Shown one piece after another: positions 48,629 through 56,208 of a stretch of 64,000 nucleotides of DNA. This DNA is from Truepera sp965215315 (GTDB lineage: Bacteria; Deinococcota; Deinococci; Deinococcales; Trueperaceae), in assembly GCA_965215315.1 (NCBI GenBank), contig CBDCDB010000008.1:2418001-2482000 (forward strand), read 5' to 3'. The position numbers and the translations under genes were made by a program. Below the pieces are notes generated by a model. It ran no database searches. It was not told the DNA's origin and worked only from the letters and a program-made list of their open reading frames with translations. Each line of letters starts with the position of its first letter. The first letter of the stretch is position 1.

Positions 48629-49195
48629 ATGAAGCCTTTATTTTGTGTCCGTTACAGTCTGCTCCTACTCCTAGCACTCCCGGTACTTCTCGGTCTGAGC
48701 TTTAAGCTGGGAGAAAGCACCATCACCTATACTGCCGAGGACTCGAGCGACACGTGGCAGGGTGTTGCGCCGCTTCAAGACGTGACTTTGCAAGAGACGG
48801 CAGACGGCCTTCAGGTGAGGGCAGTATTGGAACCCGGACGTTTCGGTTCCGGCAACTTTGCCCGTGACGGCAACGCCCGGTTTACCGTTTTTGATACCGG
48901 TGAGTTTCCAACGGCGACACTCGCGGGCGCACTGCCGCTACCGGAGACGCTCACAGGACTCGAGGCGTCAGGCAAGGCCACCCGAACGTTTAGCGGCACG
49001 CTGACACTGCACGGCGTCACCCAAAAGGTAAGTTTTCCGGTCGAGGTCTCGAGAGGCGGCGCACAAGCAGCAGCAACGGGTTCATTTACTGTGCTGCTGA
49101 GCGACTATAAGATGACACGCCCGAACCTGTTCGGGAACGAGGTCAAAGACGAGGTTGAACTCAGCGTTTCGCTGACGGGGACGTTCGCCCCGTAA
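48629..49195 (+). CDS. YceI-family exported lipid-binding protein
   Basis: A 188-residue protein with a signal peptide (hydrophobic residues 8-24), then the YceI lipocalin-like barrel (ITYTAEDSSDTWQGVA, ATRTFSGTLTLHGVTQKVSF). The family binds polyisoprenoid chains in the periplasm. Its last 35 bp overlap the 3' end of the oppositely transcribed VWA gene. Confidence 0.85.
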   Translation: MKPLFCVRYSLLLLLALPVLLGLSFKLGESTITYTAEDSSDTWQGVAPLQDVTLQETADGLQVRAVLEPGRFGSGNFARDGNARFTVFDTGEFPTATLAGALPLPETLTGLEASGKATRTFSGTLTLHGVTQKVSFPVEVSRGGAQAAATGSFTVLLSDYKMTRPNLFGNEVKDEVELSVSLTGTFAP

Positions 49196-50894
49196 CACGC
49201 ACGCTGCCCCCGGCGCGGCCTTGCGACCACAACAGCCATTCGGTAAGGAGTAAAAAAAGTGCGCCTGCAACGAGCCAGAGGGCGGGGTCGCGGGTGGCGT
49301 CGCTGTCTGCGGTACTGGCGGGACGGGGTGGGTCGCTAGAGGTGGCTGTGACCTCGAGGCGTGATTCGGTTGCCGGCAGCGGCGCGGAGGTGTAGCTGCG
49401 GCCTCCTCTCTCCAAACGTCCCGGTTCGGTAAGGTATTCGCCTCCCCCTAACGCCGTTCCGAGCGGAACCCGCGCCTCACTACGAAATCCCGTCAAGGCG
49501 TTTGTTAAAACGATGGGAAACGCCGGACGCCGGGGCAGGTCGCTCTGCGCCGGGTTGAAGGCAAAGTAGAGCACTTCACGCTCGTCTTGTGTCCAGCGGA
49601 GCAGCACGGGCGTCAGGTCGGCGGTGCGGGCGAGGACGTCGGCCTGCTCGAGCGGCAAGGGTGGCGGAGCAGTGGCGGGCGCGATGACCGCGCCGGTCAG
49701 GTCGGCAAACCGCAAGAGCGGGTCGCTGCGTGTCCAGTCGGCAATTTCAGCATAGGCGGGTGCGTCTTCAGGCGCGGCAAAAACGATGACGTTGCCCGCT
49801 GGTAGCGGCCCCGACTGCCCCACCGAAAGGGTCACGTCCGCACCGCCCGGTGCTCCCAAAACGGTACTCGGCAGCGCCTGCAGCAGCCGCGCGAGGGCGG
49901 GCGCGTCCCCGAGCAGCCGGACACGTAACGCGCGGCTCCCAGCGAACGCTTCGTTGTCAAGCTCGAGGGCGTCGTCTGGCAATTTTGCTTGCGGCCCAGT
50001 AGCTTGCGGCCCAGCGTCCTGTAACCCGGCGTCTGGCGACCCCGCGAGCTGCGCCCGGTAGCGCCCTACATCCGACGCGACCGGCAGTGAAGTATTGGCC
50101 TGACCCCGCGCCGGGACGAGCAGGCTGGTTCTCACCTCGTCTACCCCGTCACCGCTGGTTTCGCTCAAGATCAGTTCAGCCGTCCGCGGCGCGTCGGTGC
50201 TGTTGATGACCGAAACGAAAAGCTGACCGTAAGCGAGGTCGAAAGCACTAATGCCTAGGTTGGGCGCATTTCGACTGCCGGAATTTTGAGCGGCACTTTG
50301 ACCTACGGCGTGCAGCGCCACGTCGCTAAACCCGGCAGGTTTGGCCTGGTCACTAAAAAGATGCACTTCAGCGCCGGGAGCGAGCGAGCGGGCGAGGGTG
50401 AGCGCGTCGGCGGTGGCCGCTGCCGAATCCGCAGCCACCAACCCTCGCAATACCCGGCGTACCTGCGCGTGGTCGCCCGCAAGCGGTTGCACCACCCGCG
50501 CCCCGAGGCCCGCACGCACCACTGCAACCTCTCCGGCACCGGTGAGAAGCGCTTCGGCTTGTGCTACAGCGTCGTCTAATCTGGAACCGCCCGGCCCCAA
50601 AGCCGCCATACTCGCCGAGGCGTCGATCACCAGTATTCGCGGCGGCGCACCCGAGGTGCGCAGGCGCGGCTGAGCGAGCGCGAAAGCTAAAAGCGCAGCC
50701 AAGAGCAGCTGAAGCAGTAACAGCAGCGTCGGTGAGATGCGCCGCCGCCGCCGAGCCGAAACCTTCGCCTCCGTCCACAAAAAAAGGGCCGAGACGACCC
50801 GCTGCTGCCGCCGCTCCCGCACCACGTAAAGCAGAACGATGACGGGCAGCGTGAGGAGCAGCCAGAGCGCACCCGGCGCGAGGAGCGTCAGCAT
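49161..50894 (-). CDS. BatA-like membrane protein with VWA domain
   Basis: A 577-residue protein. An N-terminal BatA helix pair (LWLLLTLPVIVLLYVV, and LLLLLQLLLAALLAFALAQP) precedes a von Willebrand A domain whose MIDAS motif is VIDASASM (about residue 92). A C-terminal transmembrane segment (LWLVAGALFLLLTEWLLW) is near 545. Similar proteins act with MoxR ATPases, but none is adjacent. A GPQA-type repeat (about 49986-50016) lies in the middle. Confidence 0.82.
   Translation of the reverse strand: MLTLLAPGALWLLLTLPVIVLLYVVRERRQQRVVSALFLWTEAKVSARRRRRISPTLLLLLQLLLAALLAFALAQPRLRTSGAPPRILVIDASASMAALGPGGSRLDDAVAQAEALLTGAGEVAVVRAGLGARVVQPLAGDHAQVRRVLRGLVAADSAAATADALTLARSLAPGAEVHLFSDQAKPAGFSDVALHAVGQSAAQNSGSRNAPNLGISAFDLAYGQLFVSVINSTDAPRTAELILSETSGDGVDEVRTSLLVPARGQANTSLPVASDVGRYRAQLAGSPDAGLQDAGPQATGPQAKLPDDALELDNEAFAGSRALRVRLLGDAPALARLLQALPSTVLGAPGGADVTLSVGQSGPLPAGNVIVFAAPEDAPAYAEIADWTRSDPLLRFADLTGAVIAPATAPPPLPLEQADVLARTADLTPVLLRWTQDEREVLYFAFNPAQSDLPRRPAFPIVLTNALTGFRSEARVPLGTALGGGEYLTEPGRLERGGRSYTSAPLPATESRLEVTATSSDPPRPASTADSDATRDPALWLVAGALFLLLTEWLLWSQGRAGGSVRVTGRTSPSAKR
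49986..50016 (-). repeat. 15-bp tandem duplication in the VWA gene
   Basis: CTTGCGGCCCAGTAG followed by CTTGCGGCCCAGCGT: two near-identical 15-bp units encoding GPQA-type repeats in a linker. Confidence 0.55.
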
Positions 50895-51029
50895 CTTGAG
50901 CCGTCGAGAAGTGGGCGCATAGTTCAGGCTATTTTACCGCACATAAATTGCATTTAAGATGAGCGTCTAGGGTATAAAGGTGATGGACTATGACCTCCTC
51001 TTCTCTTGTTTCCCCAGCCTCGAGGCGCT

Positions 51030-51533
51030 GTGCCCGCTAGCACAACGTCCGAGAGCTTGCGGCGGGCCGTAGTCGAGCTTTTACAAAGGGGCGCTGCCCA
51101 CGCCCGGCTAGAGGACGTACTGAGCAGCCTGCGCCCCGAATGGCGGACGCACCGACCTCCCGGAACCCACTCGATCTGGCAGCTGGTAGAACATATGCGT
51201 GTTACCCAGGAAGACATTTTGCACTACACCCTGGACGCCAACTGGCGCTCCCCTGCGTGGCCTGAAGGTTACTGGTCAGAGAACCCCAACGACCTGCCGG
51301 AGAGCAGCTGGCAGGACACCTGCTCACGCTACACGCGCGATTTGCAAAAGCTCGTCGCGCTCGCCCAAAACCCGGCCTACGACCTCACCGCCGAAATTCC
51401 TCACGGCGAGGGGCGCACCTACTTGCGGCAGTTGCTGCTGGCAGCCGACCATTCGGCCTATCACACCGGACAGATTGTCAGCTTACGCCGCACTCTGGGA
51501 GATTGGCCACCCCGAGAAGTTACCGATTCGTAA
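51030..51533 (+). CDS. DinB-family protein
   Basis: A 167-residue four-helix-bundle protein. The three metal-binding histidines are visible in SIWQLVEHMRVTQ and LLAADHSAYHTGQI. The DinB family is strongly expanded in Deinococcota; members include thiol-dependent transferases. The GTG at 51030 is preferred (GAGG upstream), but a TTG at 51006 is also open. Confidence 0.82.
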   Translation: MPASTTSESLRRAVVELLQRGAAHARLEDVLSSLRPEWRTHRPPGTHSIWQLVEHMRVTQEDILHYTLDANWRSPAWPEGYWSENPNDLPESSWQDTCSRYTRDLQKLVALAQNPAYDLTAEIPHGEGRTYLRQLLLAADHSAYHTGQIVSLRRTLGDWPPREVTDS

Positions 51534-51849
51534 TGCAAAAAACTTCGCATTTTCAGGTATTATGCGGTTTCAACACCTCAAAAAGTTCGATAAGAACGGC
51601 TTTCAGTGACCCTCAGGTTATACATGAGGATGTGTATATGCATTTCGACACCCGTCTGAAACCTGTGGATAACCTGTGGATAACTCAGGGTCAGCCTGTG
51701 GATAACTCTAACGCTTGACAAAATGGTGACAGATTTGGTAGCTACTTCTATTTACTTACAAACCAGAGAAACCTCGTCTAGCACGGGAGAAGTGACGTTA
51801 AAGCATAGTTTTTTGCGTCCTGCGCGGCGAAACGGAGTTATCCACAGCT
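51534..51849. other. origin-like intergenic region
   Basis: About 315 bp between dinB-like and trpF. It carries four of the five DnaA boxes and an AT-richer middle (about 51720-51775). It begins with a weak hairpin (AATGC/GCATT, about 51532-51552) and has no ORF with family features. Confidence 0.55.
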
Positions 51850-51869
51850 CTAGGGTGATCTGTGGATAA
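51664..51869. promoter_or_regulatory. cluster of five perfect DnaA boxes
   Basis: TGTGGATAA at 51664-51672, 51675-51683, 51697-51705 and 51861-51869, and TTATCCACA at 51838-51846. The first three start 11 and 22 bp apart, so they lie on one face of the helix. About 0.002 perfect boxes would be expected by chance in this length. This is either a replication origin (possibly secondary) or a DnaA-titrating or regulatory locus. No dnaA, dnaN or gyrB is nearby, and the box at 51861 lies in the end of trpF. Confidence 0.7.
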
Positions 51870-52494
51870 CCTCGAGTTTTGACGCGTTTTTAGCGTTGTG
51901 TACAAAATCTTGTATCTTCCCAGGATCTTTGATCCCAGCTGTGATTTCTACGCCCGACGCTACATCGACAGCGTAGGGCGCTAATGCTTCAATCCCCGCG
52001 CCGACATTGTCCGGCGTCAAGCCTCCGGCGAGGATGAGTTTTGGAAAACCCCGCAGCGCCGCTGCGTCTGCCCAGTTGAACGCTTCACCGCTCCCCGGCA
52101 CTGAGCCGTCGAACATGATGGCGTTCGCAGGAAAGTCTAAAAGCGCCTCAACGTTTAATCCGGAGGAAAAGCTGATTGCCCGGATAACCTGAACGTTGCG
52201 GCGCAACGCTTCCGCATAGTCCAGAGTTTCGCCGCCTTGAAGCTGTACAGCGCTGAGCCGCAATTGTTTTACGGCCTCGAGCACCGTTTCTAGCGGCGCG
52301 TCAACGAAAACACCAACGCGAGCGATAAACGGCCCAAGTTCCGCGCAGATCGCCTGAGCTTGCCCAAACGTCACCCGGCGTTTGGAACGCGCAGCAAAGA
52401 TAAGCCCTACCGCGTCCGCTCCGGCAGCTTCAGCGGCGAGCGCATCTTCAGGGCGCGTGATACCGCAAATTTTGACTCGCACGGGTCGCTTCAT
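51850..52494 (-). CDS. trpF: phosphoribosylanthranilate isomerase
   Basis: A 214-residue TIM-barrel enzyme of tryptophan synthesis. It opens VRVKICGITRPEDALAAEAA with the catalytic Cys; VGVFVDAP and AVQLQGGE follow, and the phosphate-binding loops LILAGGLTPDNV (catalytic Asp) and VDVASGVE close it. It is isolated from other trp genes. A TATACT box lies 7 nt before its ATG. Confidence 0.93.
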   Translation of the reverse strand: MKRPVRVKICGITRPEDALAAEAAGADAVGLIFAARSKRRVTFGQAQAICAELGPFIARVGVFVDAPLETVLEAVKQLRLSAVQLQGGETLDYAEALRRNVQVIRAISFSSGLNVEALLDFPANAIMFDGSVPGSGEAFNWADAAALRGFPKLILAGGLTPDNVGAGIEALAPYAVDVASGVEITAGIKDPGKIQDFVHNAKNASKLEVIHRSP

Positions 52495-52501
52495 AAAAGC
52501 C

Positions 52502-52507
52502 AGTATA
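52502..52507 (-). promoter_or_regulatory. -10 box of a near-leaderless promoter (trpF)
   Basis: On the minus strand TATACT, 7 nt, then the ATG at 52494. Confidence 0.5.
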
Positions 52508-52523
52508 AAGAATCGCTAGTGAG

Positions 52524-52967
52524 TTACGCTCTTGTCACGCCAAATGCCAAGGCGATCAACGACCCGAGCAACACGGCGACGCGGACAGCGTGAAGCATGT
52601 CCCACCGGGAGCGCTCGCTCTTCCAGTTCGGCGGCAAATCGTCTAGATCCCAACTAGAAATACGGTTGTTGATGGGCACCAGCCCAATCAGGGTCAGGGC
52701 GAGTGCGACAACCATCAGTACGGCAGAAACACCGAACAGTAAGCCTTCAGACCCGATCAAACGTGTGCGCCAAATAAGGGCAACTAAAGCGAGCAGCGTC
52801 GCAGCGTACCAGAACGGGGCATATTTACCGTAAACACGCGCAATGCTCTGTGCGCTCGCTATATGGTGTGTATTCGCCAAACGAGCTAGTGCCGGATGCA
52901 CGAACGCACTGATTGCGAGTTCATTTCCTGTCAAGGTTCCGAGCAGAAGTAGAGCAATAACAATCAA
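52524..52967 (-). CDS. DUF1772-like membrane protein
   Basis: A 147-residue protein with four hydrophobic segments and the family-like end RWDMLHAVRVAVLLGSLIAL. DUF1772 includes anthrone oxygenase-like proteins; the role here is unknown. The TTG start comes 2 nt after the yraN stop, so it is translated from the same mRNA. Confidence 0.65.
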   Translation of the reverse strand: MIVIALLLLGTLTGNELAISAFVHPALARLANTHHIASAQSIARVYGKYAPFWYAATLLALVALIWRTRLIGSEGLLFGVSAVLMVVALALTLIGLVPINNRISSWDLDDLPPNWKSERSRWDMLHAVRVAVLLGSLIALAFGVTRA

Positions 52968-52969
52968 AG

Positions 52970-53308
52970 CTATTCAATCCCCTCGAGGTGTGTAATCCGG
53001 TAGTCCGTTTCGGTTCCCAAAAACAGCAGAGCGTCAAACCGCAAAGGCAAATCGTCCCGACCGAACTCCGCCGAGATGTAGTGCAGCGCGGCCCCTTGAA
53101 GACGCGCCAGCTTCTTTCTAGAGATCATTTCAGCGGGTGTGCCAAAACGCTCCGAACGGCGCTGCTTTACCTCGGCGACGACAATCACACCATCTTTTTC
53201 GGTGATAAGGTCAACTTCCGCGCCGCGCACCGTGTAGTTTTCCGCTAGGATACGGTAGCCCCGCGCAAGCAGATAATGTTTTGCGGCGTCTTCTGCCCAG
53301 TGACGCAT
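52970..53308 (-). CDS. YraN-family putative endonuclease (UPF0102)
   Basis: A 112-residue protein with the restriction-endonuclease-like core of the family: AKHYLLARGYRILAENY, GAEVDLITEKDGVIVVAEVKQR (D, E-x-K residues) and the later RLQGAALHYI. Thought to process branched or damaged DNA. It follows rsfS after 12 nt. Confidence 0.88.
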   Translation of the reverse strand: MRHWAEDAAKHYLLARGYRILAENYTVRGAEVDLITEKDGVIVVAEVKQRRSERFGTPAEMISRKKLARLQGAALHYISAEFGRDDLPLRFDALLFLGTETDYRITHLEGIE

Positions 53309-53320
53309 CTACAAGTTGAT

Positions 53321-53689
53321 TTAGCTTGGTAGCGGTGAAGGCGTGACGGTAAGTTCTTCGGCGTCGGCCCAGAGGCCCTCGAGGTCGTAAAACTCTCTGG
53401 CTTCAGGGCTCATGATATGAACGACGATGAAGCCATAATCCATCAAAACCCAGCGCGCCGACGGGCCTTCGATAGCTTTGGGAACGAAACCCTCTTCTTT
53501 CAGGCGCTCACGCACCCGGTCTTCCATCGCCCTAAGCTGCACGCTCGATTCGCCGGTCGCAACGACAAAATACGAGAGCGTCTCCGAGGCACTTTGCAGG
53601 TCCAACACGGTAATGTCTTTGGCGCGACGGTCGTCTAAAGCGTCGACGATAAGCTGAACTTCCTGGGGGATTTGCGTGGCTGCGGTTAT
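53321..53689 (-). CDS. rsfS: ribosomal silencing factor RsfS, apparently with an AUA start
   Basis: A 122-residue factor that binds L14 and blocks subunit joining. SYFVVATGES, RWVLMDYGFIVVHIMSPEAREFYDLEGLW are family hallmarks. The first ATG/GTG/TTG in frame (GTG 53608) would remove the conserved first helix (PQEVQLIVDALDDRRAKDI). The frame is open upstream to ATA at 53689-53687, placed 5 nt after a perfect AGGAGGT (53701-53695). No standard start codon exists in between. The Shine-Dalgarno overlaps the end of the LCP gene. Confidence 0.8.
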   Translation of the reverse strand: MTAATQIPQEVQLIVDALDDRRAKDITVLDLQSASETLSYFVVATGESSVQLRAMEDRVRERLKEEGFVPKAIEGPSARWVLMDYGFIVVHIMSPEAREFYDLEGLWADAEELTVTPSPLPS

Positions 53690-53691
53690 GG

Positions 53692-55029
53692 TTAACCTCC
53701 TCCGGCGAACTGCGCCAGATAAAAATTTTGTGCGTCTTGACCGAGAACGATCTCGATATCTTCGTCTAGGGGGAGCCGGTCGACTTGCTGCCAGCCTACC
53801 CCGAACAGGTCGGCGTAAAAAGAGGCGGCGGCGAGTCCTGTGTGGGTCGTAACGACGCGGGTAACTGGGTCGCGTGGCCTTTGACGGACGTGAACGCGCC
53901 CCGCCGGAACGCCCAGCCGGACGAGTTCGGCTTTAGCGCGTTGTGCCAGCCCCGGCACGCCGCTGCGGTTGGTCAGCATCAGGGTGGCGGGCGGCGTCTC
54001 GGCGACGGGACGTGCCTCACCACCAAATACGCCAGCTAGAAACGTCTCGACCTCACTCGGTACGGTGCGGACAAAGCGTTTGCTCCCTCTAACATCTTGG
54101 GTTGGTAGAGTGATAGCCTCGAGCTTTATCTCTCCTAACCGGGGCACCAACTGGGAAAGGGCGCTCAAACTCATGTTCGTATCGACTTCAGAAAAAAAGG
54201 TTTCGAGCAGCGCCGGAACTGTCGTAACCGCCCGTACATTCAATTCTTTCAACCGGCTTAGCACCGCGTAGGCGAGCGTTTTGATGTTGTCGATACGGTC
54301 GATGTCGCCGCGTGGAAGCTGACGGTAACGGACGAATCCGGCAGCCTGTTCACCGCTCAGGTGTTGCAGACCGGGTTGCAGATCGATCGTCAGACCCGCC
54401 GCCTGGTCAACCCAGTACATCCGCTCCGGCACCTCGAGCTCAACCCCGCCCACATCATCGACGAGCTTTTCAAAAATGTCGATGTTGATGACCGCGTAGT
54501 AGTCAACCTGCAGGTCGAGCAGGTCGCTTACGGCCTTGCGGAGGGCGTCGGGACGGTCGTTGGTTCCGTAAACCTGAGGGTAGTCGTAAACCTCGTTAAA
54601 CCCGATATGGCGAGCGTCGACGCCCGCATCTTTCGGAACTTTGAGCATGATGTCTCTAGGGATTGACACCATAAAAACCCGGTTGCCGACGATATTGACG
54701 TACATAATCGTGTCAGTACGGTTGCCGAGCTGCGCCTCAGTCACGTAGCTACGAACTTGCTCGCCGCCACGCCTGACCAGCGGCCCCGCCGCTTCGCTGT
54801 AGTCGTAATCGCGGCCTGCCAGCACAAAGCTCATCTGAAACTCGCCGTCAGGATTGACGAGCGCTTTTTCTTCACCGGTCAAAACCGTGCGCTGCTCACT
54901 GCGCGTCAGCCAGTACCCGCTCAGCCCGAGCAATGAGATGAGAATACCGAGTACGCCGACGAGCCGCGCCCAGCGCCGCACCCGTTTTGGCGTCAGTTTT
55001 TCAGGTGTTAGACTCAGCTCGAGCCACAA
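53692..55029 (-). CDS. LytR-CpsA-Psr family cell-wall glycopolymer ligase
   Basis: A protein of about 445 residues: short cytoplasmic N-terminus (TPEKLTPKRVRRWARL), one transmembrane helix (VGVLGILISLLGLSGYWLT), then an extracytoplasmic LCP domain (NRTDTIMYVNIVG, VSIPRDIMLKVP, GFVRYRQLPRGDIDRIDN, with the Arg/Asp residues that bind pyrophosphate). A LytR_C domain is at the end (LTNRSGVPGLAQRAKAEL). Probably attaches secondary wall polymer to peptidoglycan. The start is likely TTG 55029, overlapping yqeK. Confidence 0.87.
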   Translation of the reverse strand: MWLELSLTPEKLTPKRVRRWARLVGVLGILISLLGLSGYWLTRSEQRTVLTGEEKALVNPDGEFQMSFVLAGRDYDYSEAAGPLVRRGGEQVRSYVTEAQLGNRTDTIMYVNIVGNRVFMVSIPRDIMLKVPKDAGVDARHIGFNEVYDYPQVYGTNDRPDALRKAVSDLLDLQVDYYAVINIDIFEKLVDDVGGVELEVPERMYWVDQAAGLTIDLQPGLQHLSGEQAAGFVRYRQLPRGDIDRIDNIKTLAYAVLSRLKELNVRAVTTVPALLETFFSEVDTNMSLSALSQLVPRLGEIKLEAITLPTQDVRGSKRFVRTVPSEVETFLAGVFGGEARPVAETPPATLMLTNRSGVPGLAQRAKAELVRLGVPAGRVHVRQRPRDPVTRVVTTHTGLAAASFYADLFGVGWQQVDRLPLDEDIEIVLGQDAQNFYLAQFAGGG

Positions 55030-55607
55030 ATCTCCCGGTAGACCTTGAGGGTGTCCGGGTGAACCGCTTTGCCTTTGGAGCGGAGGTAGGTGACCTTGCT
55101 CGCCACCGCCCGCTGATACGCCCAAAAAAGGTTGCGCATGGCGAGGTCGCGGATGTCGGCGTTGACGCCGCGCCCCGGTTCGGACACGTCGGCGGTGTAC
55201 ACCGCCATACCAATACGGTTGTCGTGCGAAACGCCGAACACATGCCCTTCAACCGCGTCCAAAATACGCTCGTCGGTAACGCCCCAAGTTTCGATCAGGC
55301 GGCGGCCCGCACGGCCGTGAACGGCGAGGGGATGCTCGCGCTCCAAATCGGTTTCAGGCGGAGCGAGCGCAAACAGCTCTTCTGCTGAAAAGTCGCGGGC
55401 GACGTCGTGCAAAACGGCTGCCAAGCTTGCGACGCGCACATCGCTTTCAGAAAAGCCGTTAGCCTGTGCGATAGTCTCGGTCAAGATAGCAACGCGGACG
55501 ATGTGTTCAAACCGCCGGACCGAGACCTGCGTTTTGACGCGGGCGCAGTAGGGCGCGATGCTGGGCCGGGTGCAGGGGCTATTGACGGTAAAGAGCGGTT
55601 CGATCAA
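55014..55607 (-). CDS. yqeK: YqeK-family HD-domain diadenosine tetraphosphatase
   Basis: A protein of about 197 residues. RRFEHIVRVAILTETIA, LHDVARD (the HD metal site) and EGHVFGVSHDNRIGMAVYTADVSEPGR are typical of YqeK, which hydrolyses Ap4A symmetrically. The start is probably TTG about 55607, within the end of nadD. The tail overlaps the LCP gene. Confidence 0.87.
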   Translation of the reverse strand: MIEPLFTVNSPCTRPSIAPYCARVKTQVSVRRFEHIVRVAILTETIAQANGFSESDVRVASLAAVLHDVARDFSAEELFALAPPETDLEREHPLAVHGRAGRRLIETWGVTDERILDAVEGHVFGVSHDNRIGMAVYTADVSEPGRGVNADIRDLAMRNLFWAYQRAVASKVTYLRSKGKAVHPDTLKVYREICGSS

Positions 55608-56154
55608 GGTAGGTCTCCACAAGCTCAGGAACAAGGTAACGCACACTCTGGTGGCGGCTCAGGCGGCTGCGAATCTCCGTACTCGAGACCTCGCAAAGCC
55701 GCGTGTTCAGGGTCTGGATACACCTCCGAAAAGGCGGCTCCAAGCCACCTATAGTATACCCCGGACGGGCAAGCGCAACCATGTTTACTTTTTCGATAAG
55801 CTCTTCGGCGCGGTGCCACGTCGGGAGATCCGCTGCGGCGTCGGCCCCGGTAACAAAAAAAAGCGTATCGTCCGGGCGCAACGTTTTAATGTCGCAAACC
55901 GTATCGAACGTGTATGAGGGGCCGAGGCGGTCAAGCTCGAGCCGCTCTACCCTAAACGCCGGGTTGCTCAGGGTTGCCAAAACGAGCATCTGCAAACGGT
56001 CTTCCGGGCTGCCCACAGCGGGTTTATGTGGCGGCGACTTGGCGGGGATGAACCAGAGTTGGTCGAGCTCCAAAGCTTCAAAAGCGCCCTGCGCTGCGAG
56101 CAGATGACCCGTGTGAACCGGGTCGAAACGCCCGCCGAACAGCCCTAGCCGCAT
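55579..56154 (-). CDS. nadD: nicotinate-nucleotide adenylyltransferase
   Basis: A 191-residue enzyme of NAD synthesis. MRLGLFGGRFDPVHTGHL carries the GxFDPxHxGH nucleotidyl-transfer motif; WFIPAKSPPHK and the C-terminal EVSSTEIRSRL are also typical. It overlaps yqeK by about 29 nt. Confidence 0.94.
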   Translation of the reverse strand: MRLGLFGGRFDPVHTGHLLAAQGAFEALELDQLWFIPAKSPPHKPAVGSPEDRLQMLVLATLSNPAFRVERLELDRLGPSYTFDTVCDIKTLRPDDTLFFVTGADAAADLPTWHRAEELIEKVNMVALARPGYTIGGLEPPFRRCIQTLNTRLCEVSSTEIRSRLSRHQSVRYLVPELVETYLDRTALYRQ

Positions 56155-56208
56155 ACCTGCCCACCTTTACGCAAACCTGTGTACTTGTTGTTAGTTGTAC
56201 ATAGCAGC

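Noticed and set aside
51715..51744. TTGACA plus TAGCTA as a promoter inside the DnaA-box region
   Set aside because: The -10 hexamer matches only two consensus positions and no gene lies downstream on the plus strand.
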